A stretch of DNA of 64,000 nucleotides from contig NW_021167079.1 of NCBI RefSeq assembly GCF_003711515.1, positions 175,471 to 239,470 on the forward strand, given 5' to 3'. Shown one piece after another: positions 35,812 to 48,679 of this stretch. Position 1 is the stretch's first letter; each line of letters opens with the position of its first letter. Both the position numbers and the translations under genes were made by a program. The notes under the pieces were generated by a model, which worked only from the letters and a program-made list of their open reading frames with translations, had not been told where the DNA came from and ran no database searches. The DNA is from Sodiomyces alkalinus F11 (Eukaryota > Ascomycota > Sordariomycetes > Glomerellales > Plectosphaerellaceae).

Positions 35812-36939
35812 CTAAATTACGATATATATACGATAGCGACTCTAATAGGGTTAGCTAGGCCACGCTATAAGCCTGGCTATCCTAATAGGTTAACGATAAC
35901 GATACCCGCCTAAGGGAGATAGCAGTATAGGTCTAGAGCGAATCTATTTTATCCTAGAGAGAGGGGGAGTCTAACGCTAAGTTTATATAATAGTAGGAAG
36001 CCCTAGAGTCGGAATTACCGGGTAAGCTCCTAGGCTAGTAAAGGATTTAGATAATACTAATAAGGGTCCTCCTACTTATCCGGGATTATATAGTTTCTAT
36101 AGGGGTTCTTAAGGATTACTAGAACCTCGCCCCGGCCTACTATAGGGCGGAGGCCTTAACTATCACTGGCATGCTAACCACCGTTACCCGAGTAAACTTC
36201 TAGGCTACTACTCGTGCCGAGTAACGCTGCTTCCGCTCGTATACCCCTGCTTATACCCCTGCTTATACTCTTACACCTATTTCTGCCCCTACGCCTACTC
36301 CTAGTTACCCTATACATACTAGACCGTTAACCTTAGCTCCGTCCCCCAGTTATCTTAACTCCGTCAATTACGATAACTATAATAAAGAGGGGCACTATGC
36401 TATTATATGCCCTAGTCCTCGGGTATAACGCTTAAGTAATAGTAGCCCGAATACCTAACCGGTATTTATATCTCGCCCTATAGTCGGCCGTGGCACGGGT
36501 AAGATACCCTAGGAATAATACCCGCCTCGAGTAACCCCCTTTACCACTACTATACTGGTAAAGGCACGCGTATCCCTTCGCCGAGGTATGGAATAGATAT
36601 AGATAGCGGCTCTCCTTAACGGAGGCGTCGATATTAACGTTTGAGATCGGTCCCTTCTAGGGCCTAATTAGATTCCTAAGGAGTCCCTAGTCCTAGTATC
36701 CTGGATTACGGAAGGATAAACGAAGATAACCCTTAGGTCCCTTTATAGGATTATCACCACTGCCGATTACTAGGATCGGAAGAAAATACAGCGCGTCGAG
36801 TTTTACGTTATAGACCTTAATCCCCAGGGCATAAGGATTATCCTAGGGAGGCCGTGGCTTATAGCCGTTAACCCTAATATTAATTAGCAGTATAGCACGT
36901 AGACCTACCCCTTAACCTACGCAGAGCTTAGTATGGCTA
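35812..36939 (+). pseudogene. gag (part 2) and protease of gypsy element E
   Basis: The E gag frame resumes after the F duplication. A Pro/Thr-rich linker lies at about 36235-36330. A zinc knuckle at about 36370-36425 reads YNKEGHYAIICPSPR, a CCHC motif with Cys changed to Tyr. From about 36560 a retropepsin-like domain follows; its end reads like VIDLNPQGIRIILGRPWL (about 36805-36860), the ILG-x-PWL block typical of gypsy proteases. The sequence is cut at 36939 by the LTR of element G. A likely continuation of E pol lies at 57788-58036. Confidence 0.72.
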
Positions 36940-37303
36940 TATTGTAACCGCGCAGATACGGCGTTGGAGTGGTTCGGCAGACAGTCATATGACCCCCCTT
37001 TTTAAGGCCGCTGGATCCGCTGCCCATATATATATTAAGGACAGGCTCGGGACGTCCCTATCGAGGGACTATGACATAATTATTATCCTCTTTTGTAATT
37101 GCTTATTCTACGTTTAAGGTATCTTTCTAGTTTAACTTAGGTTACCCTAATTAGAATAGAGACTACCGATTTACTTCTTCGCTAAAGGTTATAGCGGTAT
37201 TAGTTATGTTTTAGTTATATATCGTGGTTTTACTAGACTAACCTCTTTATCTGATCTTTATCTTAACAATCTAGTACTACTACATCTTTATCCAGTTATA
37301 ATA
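36940..37303 (+). repeat. 5' LTR of element G
   Basis: 364 bp, TATTGTAACCGCG to AGTTATAATA, both RIP forms of TG…CA ends. It contains a TATA-like run ATATATATATT at 37026-37036 shared by all three LTR copies. The following TAGTGCTCGGAGGCGG fits a RIP-altered primer-binding site starting TGG. Confidence 0.85.
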
Positions 37304-37319
37304 TAGTGCTCGGAGGCGG
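37304..37319 (+). promoter_or_regulatory. Candidate primer-binding site of element G
   Basis: TAGTGCTCGGAGGCGG lies directly after the 5' LTR and is repeated at 58404 in element H. With one TG-to-TA change it would start TGG, as needed to pair with a tRNA 3' CCA end. The tRNA was not identified. Confidence 0.4.
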
Positions 37320-38040
37320 ATTTATTCGGCGTCCCTAAAGTGTTCTGACCCTGATTAGAGTAATAGAGGCGTTTAAGGGAGGTTCCGGCCCTCCTAAACG
37401 GACTATTAGTTAATAACCCCGAGAAGAATATAAAGATAACGACTAAGGAAGGATTCAATGCTTTAAGACCGAGGGGAGATTTGCCCTAATAAGATCAGGA
37501 AAAGAAATAACTATTTAGGTGAGAGTTAAAGAACTATTAACACTTTTAATTATAAGACCCGCCGCTATGGAGGTGGTAATTATAGCGGAAGAAACCGATT
37601 AGATCGTGATAGAGTTAGATTCCGGATATAGAATAGACTCGATAAGGGGCTCGTAACCGCTACCACTAACTAAGATAGACCCTCGCACGACGGTGAAGAA
37701 AAGATAAGACCGCCGAGAGTAGCTTACCCGGATTAGGGTAACTAAACCCTAGCAGATCTAATAAAAAGCTAATACCAAGCGTGGGAGCGAAATAACAATG
37801 CCTTATAAGAGGACCCGATAGTCTAGTAAGGACCTTTATAGACTACGTGAGCAGGTCGTGATACTTCTTCGTAAGACTTAGCGGGTAGTGCTTTTAATAT
37901 TAATATCCGTGAGTATAGTCCCTTTACTAATAGGTAATCTCCTAATCGTGGGGGGCCTCTTCCTTTAAGGTGAGTTAGAAAAGCTAGACCCCGAAGATAA
38001 GTATTAAGAAGTAAAACCTAGGACCGCCCTCTTATTGAAG

Positions 38041-40050
38041 ACCTTATCACTCTTATCAAGACGAGATAATATATATAATAACCTAGCTAGTATCTAGAAC
38101 ACCTATAGGATCTTCTCGCTAGACGATTAGTTCGAAGAACTTTTCCCTGAATACCCTAAACGCCCTGACCCTGTTATTATTATTCGCTTACCCCCTCGCA
38201 CTTATACCTAAAAGACTATAGATACTTAGACTTAGTATCGCGAGCCTACCCCTGTTATCGTCGTTAGCGACTCTGACGATAAGGCTCCCTCGCCGGCTAT
38301 TCCCCCTATTCTTACGCCTGCTACTTCTGCTGCCCCTGATTAGGGGAACTAAGATATCGGGGCTACGGCCTTGCCTCCGCCCGCTTCTAGGCCGACTGCT
38401 ACGTCTGCCGCGGCTCCGGCTACTATTTCGATAACTACCTCTATTACTACCCCTACCCAGCCTATCTTTACTGCCTAGCCCGCTTTAAACGCTTCCCCTA
38501 CCACCGCTAAAGACCTGATTAAGCTGCTATAAGCCCTGATAAGCCGTGACCGAGAGAGTACTATTACCGAGGTCGTTAGAGCCCTGCCCTCTACCACTAC
38601 TACGTTAAGAGCACCCCTAAATCCTCTCGCTACTAGAGCTCCCCGCTTTAGTGGTAAGTCCCTCTCCACGTTCTTTTAGTAGTACGATAACTATACTAAG
38701 CTTAACCGCCTTAGTAAAGCCGATACGATTACCTACGTTAACCTATACACGGATACGGCTATTCGCCCCGTTATCGAACGCCTAGTTAGAGAGGTTTAAA
38801 CCGCTAAAGGCGGTTAGTCTAATCTAGTTAAGAAGCTTACTAAAGAGTTCTCTTATCTAGATCCTGACTACTAACTTAACTTCTCCTATAAGGTTTTTTA
38901 GCTTCGGGTAAAATATAAGACGTATAAGATTAATAGCGTTCGTTAGGTTAGGGACTTATTATAGTAAATCACTATTTAGAAGGCTAAGATAGAGCGGGTC
39001 TAAGGCACTTTTATCGAGGACTCCGAGCTTTATAGTATCGTCCTTACTATTCTGTATAGGGATATCTATATATTTATCGCTAATAAGCTTAAGATTCGAG
39101 GCACTAACTTAAGAAAGATAGTTAAGAGCTATAAGCTGCTTTTAGACCTGCTACGCGAGTAGTCTACGGATATCTAGGAAGTAAAGGGTAAGCCTATAGA
39201 TAAGGACGCTATACTAGATATAGCTAAGTCTGATTAGCCTAATAGCGCCGCTTTCTAGCCCACTATCTTAAGGCGGCCTATTATAGTCTAGGAGTCTACG
39301 GCCTTTTAATTAGATATAGATACGCTCGCCGACCTCCTCGAGAAGTATACTATTTCCCTTATCTATGATAGAGCTAAAGGCGTTAGGGGCACTACCGCCT
39401 AAGTAGTCGCCCTATCTAAAAGGATAGGTACGGAGAAGGTCTAAGCCCTCCTCGCCACGAAGTCTAATCTAAAGAACGCCTTTTATACCGTCCTTAAGCA
39501 CGCCCCTTAGCCTACGATAACTACTTTAGTGTACTTCGCTACCCCTGATTAGGCTAACTATGCCGCTTCCTAGCCTAATAACGCTTAGTATACCAAGGAG
39601 ATCTATTACGGAGGACCCCGCCCTGGATATAATAACCGGCGTAATAATAGCCGCCCGACCTAGTAACACGATAACCGCCCTAGATAGCAGAGAGGTGCCT
39701 AAAATAACGGATAGCCCCCGCTAGCTCGCTACTACTATTACGGCTAAGAAGGGTATCGGAGAGATAACTACCCTATCCTAATCCACGATAACGCCTATAA
39801 CCTGGTTAAGTAGGAGTTCCCCGTGTATTTAGTTATAGATTAAACTAGTACCTGGGTAGCCTGCCTAAAGAGCGAGCTACGAGTTAACGAGTACTGGCCA
39901 CACCGACGCCTTATACTGTATTAGCTGGCTACTAAGCTTTATAGCCGATTTAAGGAGCTTGTAGACCTTTATATTATGATCTTTTAGCCCGATACCCTCC
40001 CCTATAAGACTAATAAGACTAATAGGCTTATAATTAAGTATATAGTTAAG
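38041..40050 (+). pseudogene. gag of element G, RIP-inactivated
   Basis: A long plus-strand ORF with RIP stops. The N-terminal part is rich in Pro, Thr and Ala (about 38280-38470). The capsid-like part (about 38590-39520) includes TLRAPLNPLATRAPRFSG and FSYLDPDY. A zinc knuckle near 39729-39775 reads YYYYG-EGYRRDNYP, consistent with CCHC after Cys-to-Tyr RIP changes. The same gag, more eroded, is present in element H. The minus-strand open frame 38475-38669 is a shadow. Confidence 0.72.
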
Positions 40051-40439
40051 TAGGTATAGAAGTAGTAGACCGGTTAGAGTAGTTAGGCTACCTAAGCCAC
40101 TTAAGCCTCGAGGGTTACTAAGGTCATGGGATCTATTAACTTTATTATAGCTAGAGTGTATACTACGTCTGTATCTCGATATACTTTAACCGACCCCTAG
40201 GACCCTTTTCGCACTATTAGGAGCGGTAGAATTAGTAAACCCACGCTAAAAGTAGCTGGTTCCCCTGATTAGGCCGTTTAATAGACCCTAACGACTCTGG
40301 AAAGCTCCTAAAGGGTTATAGAGATAGTTAACGACACCGATATAGATAACGGCCTAACCCCTAATTCGATAGCCCCTGTATCTAGACCTATTACTACCTC
40401 GACTACTACTCGGCCTATCTCGCGAGCCTCGGCTTAAAA

Positions 40440-43400
40440 GGATACCCTTAACTTATTTAACCAGGAGGCCGTTATATAGAAGGTCCGCGAGAAGAGCCTA
40501 AAGCACCTTTTAGAGATAGAGGTTAAGGTTCTTATAGGTTACCTCCTCTCCACTAATAGAGCTATCCTAGCGGACTATAAGGAGACGCTAAGGTCGATCG
40601 GTAGCTAGGTAAAGCCTCGTAAGGTTATCCGCTTAACCCCTAAAGAGGCCTTTTTTATAGACTCCTTACCCCTGGGTCCCGAACGCCCTGTATAGTTTAC
40701 GAATACCACGACTACAGCCCCTACGCCTAATAGTGCCCTATCTATCACGCCCGCCCCGATAATTAATAAACTAAAGCCTCCTACTATTTACGCTACGTAT
40801 ATAACGATACGGGTTAGCCTAACTAAGCGAATAGCTAAGGCCTACCCTATAGAGGACCGTTTTTACGTAGTTATTAATATAGGAGCCGTCTTTAATACTA
40901 TTAGGCTACACCTTATAGAGAGGCTAGGACTACGGGGTTATATCGGTAAAAGTAATATCGCGATTAAGGGGATTAACGACGTGGATAGGGTGCACTGCGT
41001 AGGACATCTAGAGGAGCACCTCTAGGTCGGGGACTAGCACGGGAAAGTCTATTTTATAGTGATTAAGGGAATAGGGCCTAGGATATTTTTTAGCCTACCG
41101 TTCTTACTTAGTAGTCACGCCTCTTTCACCTATAAGGACGGATAAATCGATATAGACTTCGTCTATAAGGACGCCCGTATTAATATCCCTATCGCTAGCA
41201 GAGAATCAGTCGATAACCGCCCTTATAGATAAAGCTAGCCTGAGTTTAAAGAGGAGGAGAAGCGTCGAGAGGAGGAGGATTTAATCGATCTAAGTATCGG
41301 ATAGTAAGGGGAGGATAGCGTCCCTTATAGTTAGTCCGGGGCCGCTACCTTAATATCGAGTAACGACAGGACTAGCGGTTCGCCCGACTAGGGGACGAAA
41401 GAGAAGGAGGAGGCGAGGGAGGAGAAGAAGAAGAAGAGCAACGACGATATTTTCTTTTATTTAGATAATAAGGACGCTGCTGCTTTAGTAGCCTTCCTAT
41501 TTACAGAGGAGGTAAAGCCCCTGACGAAGAGAATTTATATAGCCTTAAGGGCGATACCACGAAATTAGGGCCGAGGATATAAAAGGTGTATCACGGAGGC
41601 TCCCTATATAATAACTACGACTATATAATAATAACTAATTTATACTAACCACTTATCTTTTTCGACTTTTCCACACCACTATTAGCCTGATCACCCTAAT
41701 AGCCTCTTAGTCTTATATTTTCGAAAGGACCGGACGATATAAGATAATTCCTAGATAAGAGCGCTCGAGGCTCTAAAGGAAGAGGAGGATAGTATTACTA
41801 GTATAGCCGCCGTTACGAAGAGGAGGCTATAGTAGCCGAAAAGGAGGAAGTCCTAGGATCTTATTAAAGAAGTATACTATCCCCCTAATCCCGAAGGCGT
41901 CTTTACTATATAGAAGCTAAAGGCTCTTAAGGTTTACCCTCTTAATAACGTCTCGTCTAATAGAAGTGTCCTTAATAAAGACCTCTACTAGAAGAAGAAT
42001 ATCCTCGTAGAAATTTAAGAGGAAGATTAGGAGCTAGAAGACGAGCGGTTCGTTAGCCTAATCACAGCGAAGTTTTCTAAAATCACACCCTATTTACGCC
42101 TTATACCCGAAAGACTCGACGCTATCCTAAAGACTATCGACCACTTAAGCTCTAAGGAAAAGGAGCTCCTAACGAAGGTCCTCCTAAACCGCGAAGTAGC
42201 TATTACGTGGGATTAGACTAAGTGCGGCCGCCTTAACGAACGGGTAGCCCCTTTATAGAAGATTCGAGCGGTTCCTTATAAGGCGTGGTAGGCGAAAGGG
42301 ATCCCTATCCCTAAGGCTTTAGAGTCTATAGTCGTGCAGATAATAAAAGACCGCCTTAAGAAGGGTATAATCGAAGAGAGCCACGTAGTCTATCGTAACC
42401 CCTGGTTCCTAGTTAAGAAGAAGGACGGTAATATACGGCTCATTAACTCGGCTACTAAGATTAACGTAGTAACCCTTCGAGATACCTTTATACCGCCTAG
42501 GGCCGATAAGTTCTCCGAGGATTTCGCTATATATAAGCTTATATCCCTCTTAGACCTTTTCTCCGGCTATAATTAGGTTACCCTTAATAAGGAGTCTCGA
42601 GAGTTAACTACCTTTACGACTATTATTAGACTCTTTAGGATATATACCCTTCCTTAGGGGGCTACTAATTTAGTAGCTTAGTTTATGCGTATTATAACCC
42701 GTATCCTTTATAACCTTATTCCCTAGTGCTATAGACCCTTTATTAACGATATTATAGTAAAAGGACCGATAACTATCTATAAGGATACCCTGATTAGACT
42801 AGGAATTCGCCGTTTTATAGCCGAGTATATTGCTAATATTAATAAAGTGCTTCTTAACGTGGAGCTAGCTAGAGGTACTATCGTAGGTATTAAAAGCTAG
42901 TAGTGTTAGAAAGTAGCTACTATTATAGGCTATATCTGCGGTACTAATAGTTATTCCCCTAATAAAGGTCCGAGAGTAGGAAAGGTGTAGTACGGTCTCT
43001 GATGTTCGTTAATTCCTCGGTCTCGCTACCTTTTACCGAGTCTGGATTTATAAGTTCGCTATTATCGCTAGACCCCTAACCGACCTGCTACGGAAGAATA
43101 TTACCTTTAAGTAGGAGGAGCCCTAATAACACGCTATAGACGCCCTTAAGAAAGCCCTAACCTCTGCCCCTGTCCTGATTACTATCTAGTACGGCGAAGG
43201 CTTGGGAGTTATCTACGTTATCGTTAACGCTAGCATGGATAGATAGGGTGGAATCCTCGGATAGTACGTTAAGGATAAAAGAGCTATAGTATAATACGAA
43301 AGCGGCCGCTAGTCTCCCGTAGAGAGGATTTATAATACTAGTAAGCTAGAGCTAAGGGGAGTCCTAAAGACCCTTCGGCGCCTACGTAACTACCTCTATA

Positions 43401-45292
43401 GGGTTTACTTTATCCTCGAAACTAATACCTAAGCCCTTTTATCCTAGTTAAAAGGATCTGCTACTAACCTCCCTAATACCCTAATCACCCGATAGCTCGC
43501 CTAGATCCGGCTTTTCGACTTCGTCGTTAAGTATATTAAGGGATCTAAGAATACTATAGCCGATAGACTCTCGCGGATACCCGGAATACTATCTAATTAG
43601 GCTAACGACGATACTAAAGGAGACCTAGACGATTTCGTAGATAATAGAATCTTCCTCACGGAAGCCGAGAAGTAGTTCGACGACCCTGCCTTAGCTAACG
43701 ATATCCTCGATAAGGACCTTAGCTAGAGTTAGTTTTCCCGATAAGTAGCCACCTTCTTAACGACCTTTCGCGTGCCTAGAGGAATAGATCCTAAGGAAAC
43801 CCGTAGAGTTATAGATAGAGCTACTCGTGTATTCCTTAAGGATAGACTACTATAGACCCGAGTAACTAAAGCCGATTCGACCCCTAAACTTTAGATTAAC
43901 GATAAGGATACCCAGGTTAACCTGATTAGGAGAGCCCACGATAAATCCGGATACTAAGGAAGGTAAGGTACCTACTATCGCCTCGCTACTAACTACTTCT
44001 AGGATAGTATCTATAAGAGCGTTTAGAGGTTTATCAAGTCCTGTTCTGAATATTAGGCCCGCCGTAGCCGTTCTTAGGAGGACCCCCTAATTGTAATAAG
44101 CCTGCCCGAAACCGCCCTCCCTTTTACCTGGGTCTGCCTAGATATTTAATATCTCTAAGGATAGTATCTTATAGAGGCCCGCTATATATTTATAGGTTAG
44201 GTTAAGGCCTGACTGCTAAAGAAGAACACGTCTAAGGCTATTACCTTATTCTTATAGGAAGATATAATCTATAGGTATAGGCTCTATATAATCCTCCTTA
44301 TAGATAGAGGTCTAAAGAATAAGGGTTATATAATCGAGCTAAACCGTTATTATAGGATTACTTAAAAGCTTGCCTCGGCCTACTACCCCCGCGCTAATAG
44401 CCTTAACGAGGTTAGGTATAAGGCTATTACCCACGCTCTATCTATCTAGTCGAAGCTTTACCTTAGAGCCCTTTACGAGATCCTCCAAATAGTCCTCTTC
44501 GCTAACAGTATAACGGTAAGAGCTTCTACTAGCCGCACCCCTTTCTTCCTTCTACACGGCCACGAGGCTATTACCCCGATTAAGACGACCTGCCTAACCT
44601 GGAGAGTACTGGACTAGGGCCGCGTTAAAACTCCTAAGGATAAGATAATACTTCGGTTAAGGGCTTTTACCTAGCTTAATACTAACCGATAAGCTGCTAT
44701 TACTATAATTACTAAATAACGAGGGCGACGGATAGCCTATATTAACGCTAGCCGTGCCCGGGTACTCTATAAGTAAAGGCTATAAGTTAAGGATATTATA
44801 CTGGTTCACGATACTAAGAAAGCTATCGATATAAGCCGTAAGGCTAAGCTTAATTACCGCTAGAACGGCCTATATTATATCCGGAAGGCTAATCACGATA
44901 ATAAGTCCTTTATTCTCGAGACTCTTACTAGGGGAGAACTAAAAGGGAGTACTTTTACCGCTAACCGCCTAAAGAAGTTTATTAACAACGACGATAGGCA
45001 CTAGGAGCCTAAGGACCAGACTATGCTTGAACGGGACTGTAGCGAAGAGCTTAAGATTATATACCCTGCCCGAGGAGCGCCTATTACCCAAGAAGTTACC
45101 GAAGCACCCTTTTTACCTACCGAGGACCCTAAGGAAGATACGAAGGCCGAGGATAACGTTAGTTCCCCTGATTATACTATTAACGATATTTTCCGCCGCT
45201 CCGAAAGACTAAGAGAGTTATTAGGGGAGTATTATAAGAAGCTGGAAAAAGAGCTAAAAAATGTGAGGAAGTCTAGTACCGTCGAGGTGTAG
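40440..45292 (+). pseudogene. pol of element G (PR-RT-RH-IN), RIP-inactivated
   Basis: A retropepsin-like region (about 40855-41210) has VVINIGAVFNTIRLHLIERL, where DSGA is eroded. The RT (about 42240-43060) includes an undamaged stretch at 42334-42576 with NPWFLVKKKDGNIRLI and LLDLFSGYN, then LP*GATNLVA*FMR and FINDIIVKGP (FIDDI). The RNase H (about 43190-43580) includes LELRGVLKTLRRLRNYLY and ends KNTIADRLSR. The integrase (about 43960-44800) includes IDRGLKNKGYIIELNRYYRI and ASAYYPRANSLNEV. A C-terminal tail with an open frame at 45023-45292 ends in an acidic, Lys/Glu-rich segment. These motifs fit fungal gypsy-type pol. Confidence 0.82.
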
Positions 45293-46737
45293 ATTCTATA
45301 GCGCCTAGATTTTAACCCGAGTAAGTACGAGGATTATACTAGCGAGCTGTATTTTATTCCTTATTATTATTTTCCCTAATTTCCTTTATTTTTAAAGCCT
45401 ATACTCGCTAGGAGGCTAGCGTGTAGTCTTAGGGCTAAGGGTAAATAGAGCTAAGTCTCTTATCTACCCAGAGTCGCGATATACGCTAGTATAAAGGGCG
45501 TAAACCTATAAATAATCTTCCTAACCACCACCCTAGTCCGTTTCTTTCTCAAACTTTTACCTTTATTCCCCTGATTAGAGACACTATAAACCTATCTAAA
45601 CTTATTTCCCCCGATTAGAAGACTTTTCCCTATATTTATTATTTATTATATTTATAAGTAAGCCTAACTACGTGGACGTTATAGAGATATACCACTATAT
45701 ACTCTCTTTTCTATAATAAGTATAGGTTTCTTTTATTATAATCTTGAATTCTTTACTTTTATTCCCCTAATCACCGTATAATTTATCGGACCTAAGCTCA
45801 ATTATACCTGGTTTAATATAAGCTACCTATTCTACGGAAGGGAGTTATAATCGGGAATAACTAGTATAGGGACGGTTACTAAAGGGTATAATATAATCGA
45901 GAAAAATACCGTTAAAGGCTATAAGCCGTAAACTGTAAATCCCTCCTTTACTAACCCTAGTACTAGTAACGTATTAAGTTATTACGTTATTCTTAAAGGC
46001 CGATTTTAGAAGTATAAGAGCCACCCCCTTCCCACTACCTAAAGCGCCTTTTCCTAATCTCTATTACTAATCGCTCTCCCTATAACTAATATTATACCCC
46101 TATTCCCCTAACTAAGTATATATATATATCACCCTTAAACCTACTACACGTAAGTTTCTCGTCCAGAAAGAGAAGATTAATACTATACCTATTACTAGAA
46201 GAGTAAGTTCAAGACACTAAGTTAACGGCGTTAAGAGCCCTGCTAGAACAACCCCTAAAAAAGAAAAACGTAATATCACGATAACGACGGCGATAATAAT
46301 AATAAAAACCGGAAAATCCGGGGATTCCCTAGCTTCGTTAGCCTGATTAAGCGACTGCCGGCTATTACCTATGAATTTTATTCTTCTTATAAGGGCTCCG
46401 TCGGTAGATAGGCCTGTGGAGTTTACTTATGTGGAGTAGAAAACGGATTATCGTGAAGAGAAGGAAAAAGAGAAGAAGATAAACCACGAAGAAAACCTCC
46501 TTTTATACCTTTTTCCCCTGACCTTACTACCTATTCCCCTGATTAGACCTGTCTCGAAGCTCTCGCGAAAAAAGCAAAAGCCCTAGTCACTAGGGAACAT
46601 CGCTTTTTAGAAATCCCGTTTATCTGTTAATGTTATATTATTTAGTTGATTAACTACCTGATTCCTGTCCCTACGAGCCACCTAGTAAACCACGCACTTA
46701 TCCTTACCACCTATTCCCCTGATTATAAAGTACCCTA
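45293..46737 (+). other. Non-coding part of element G between pol and accessory ORFs
   Basis: No protein was recognised. It contains several copies of the CCCCTGATTAG-type motif (45568, 45606 as a variant, 45763 as CCCCTAATCA, 46514, 46535, 46715) and a short TA run at about 46118-46128. Confidence 0.5.
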
Positions 46738-47775
46738 TTAAGTAAATAATTTAGTTTCTGGCTTAGGGTCGCTTTTATAGTTACCTTCCTTAGGCCCGTA
46801 CTTCTTAAATACCTGGCGCTAGACCTAAGCCCCCTTAGGAAGCGGAATAGTCTGGTAGATAACTGTTTCCTCCCGGTTAGGCACCTCCTTAGCCTTACGG
46901 ATAATATTATAATACCTATCCACCTCCTTCCTATACCGAGCTAAGAGTATTAGGATAAGACTAAGTAAGCTATCGTGAGCCTTAGCGGTCTTGCCGCTAT
47001 AGGCCTAGCGTATCTAGTAAGTAATCTCATAGCCTATAGCGATTATATTAACTAGGAAGACACTGGTCCGAGGCGAGTGGATCTGGTATTATTTATCGTT
47101 ATAAAAAGACTATAGTAATACTAAGTTATACTTAGCCTACTAGAACTCCTTACGAAGGCCCGCGTCTCGGAACGTGTAAGCAGACTTATAGAATAGGTAG
47201 TTAGCGTAGTCGGGGAAGCGTGGATTCTGCGGTAAGGAGACGCACTTATAGAATAGGTACGTGATCTTATTATTAACCCGATCTGTTATAGCGGTCTAGC
47301 GTTCTTCATAGCCCTAGCAGGGCACCTTATTAACTACGCTATATACCTGCACGATAAGTGCCCTAGCGGCGTAAGGCCTCGTCACGATCTTTATAATATA
47401 CTCTCTTTAAGGACCCGCGAGGTCCTTAGCCACGAAGATACGGCGGCGGAATAAGGGCGTCTTAAAGAAGTTACGTATCTCCCTACATAAAGCCTATTCT
47501 ACGTCCCGGTTAGTAATATTTAATAAAGTATCCTAAAACCGGTTCGTAACGGTAAGCCGGGTATCTGAATCGACGACCGAAGATAGAAGGTTAAGCTTAA
47601 CGTACGAAACGCCGCCCTTACTGGCCACCTCGAATTAACCGACGTGAGTGTTAACCTTAGCACCGAAGTCAGCACGCCCTGATTAGGGTAACCACAAGAA
47701 ATAAGGAAGGAAAACTGATAGTTATATCTATAGGCGTTACCTAAACGTTATACTTATTAGGAGTGCCTCTCGTTA
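46738..47775 (-). pseudogene. Antisense accessory ORF in element G, unknown family
   Basis: On the minus strand a single frame stays coherent for roughly 1 kb, broken only by TAA/TAG codons that would be CAA/CAG/TGG before RIP. It ends at a stop at 46738-46740. Readable stretches include DFGAKVNTHVG (about 47630-47665), KLNLLSSVVDSDTRLTVTNR (about 47545-47605), RRRIFVAKDLAGP (about 47415-47455), IVTRPYAARALIVQVYSVV (about 47335-47395) and NPRFPDYANYLFYKSAY. The C-terminal end is Lys/Pro-rich. The start is unclear. I do not recognise the family. Antisense ORFs between pol and the 3' LTR are known in some plant gypsy elements (Retand/Ogre), but no homology to those is claimed. Confidence 0.5.
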
Positions 47776-48640
47776 GACGTGTCTTAGACTAAAACCACGG
47801 AATAGGCTTAACGGACTCCTGTCTACTAACGGCCTTCCTATATTTATACGGTTCTGCTACTTTTAATACCCTAATTATATGCTTAGAAGCTATAGTGTAT
47901 ACTTAAGAAGTTAGGAAGTTATTCTAGTAATAGTGTTATCGGTGAAGATAACTATAGAAGTGGCGATATTGCTTAGAAGAAGAGGAATAAAGAGCCGGGG
48001 ATCCTGCATCTTTTATATTTAAGAGACTAATAAGCAGAGACGTTAACTAAGCGGCTTATAGCTTCTATAAGTTAGAGGAGGCGTCTTTAATAAAGTAATC
48101 ACGACTATTCGACCTGCCTTTATAGCTATTTATAGCTACCTTCTTTTATTTCCTTTTATTATAGAATTACGACTCCGCCCACTACCTAATAATAAACGAA
48201 GAGCCTTATCCGATATTTTCCAGCTAATCATAGCAAGCGCCGAAGCCAGTTAGGCCATTCATAGCAGGCGTTTCTAACGTCGAATTCCTAATTTAGCACC
48301 TTCTTTCCGACTTATAAGGGCTATCTTTATCACGGCTTAGGAAATAACCTCCTTTAACGACTAAAAGACCGTTCGAGCTATAGTTATAAGTTAAGAACTC
48401 CTGCTTAAAGAAAAGAGCCTTTAGAAGAGGTCCTCGGAGGATAAATAGAACCCTTTTTAGCCTTAATCTCGATCTTCCCCTTCGATATATCCTTATAAAC
48501 TTAGGCTTACCCGTCCTTTTTCTATTATATTTTACCCCTTTTTCTACTATTTTAACCTCCCCGTTTCCCCTCCCGAACGCCCCCTTCCCTCCTTTTCTCT
48601 TTTTTCTTTTCGTAAGGAATTATTATTACTAAAGACCCTA
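47776..48640. other. Degraded segment of element G, no gene recognised
   Basis: Lies between the antisense ORF and the Ulp1-like ORF. It could contain the upstream exon or promoter of the antisense ORF. A pyrimidine-rich tract (mostly T and C) occurs at about 48515-48610, just before the sense ORF. Confidence 0.35.
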
Positions 48641-48679
48641 ATTAGGGTAATATAAGTAACCGTAGACGCTAGATCCTGC

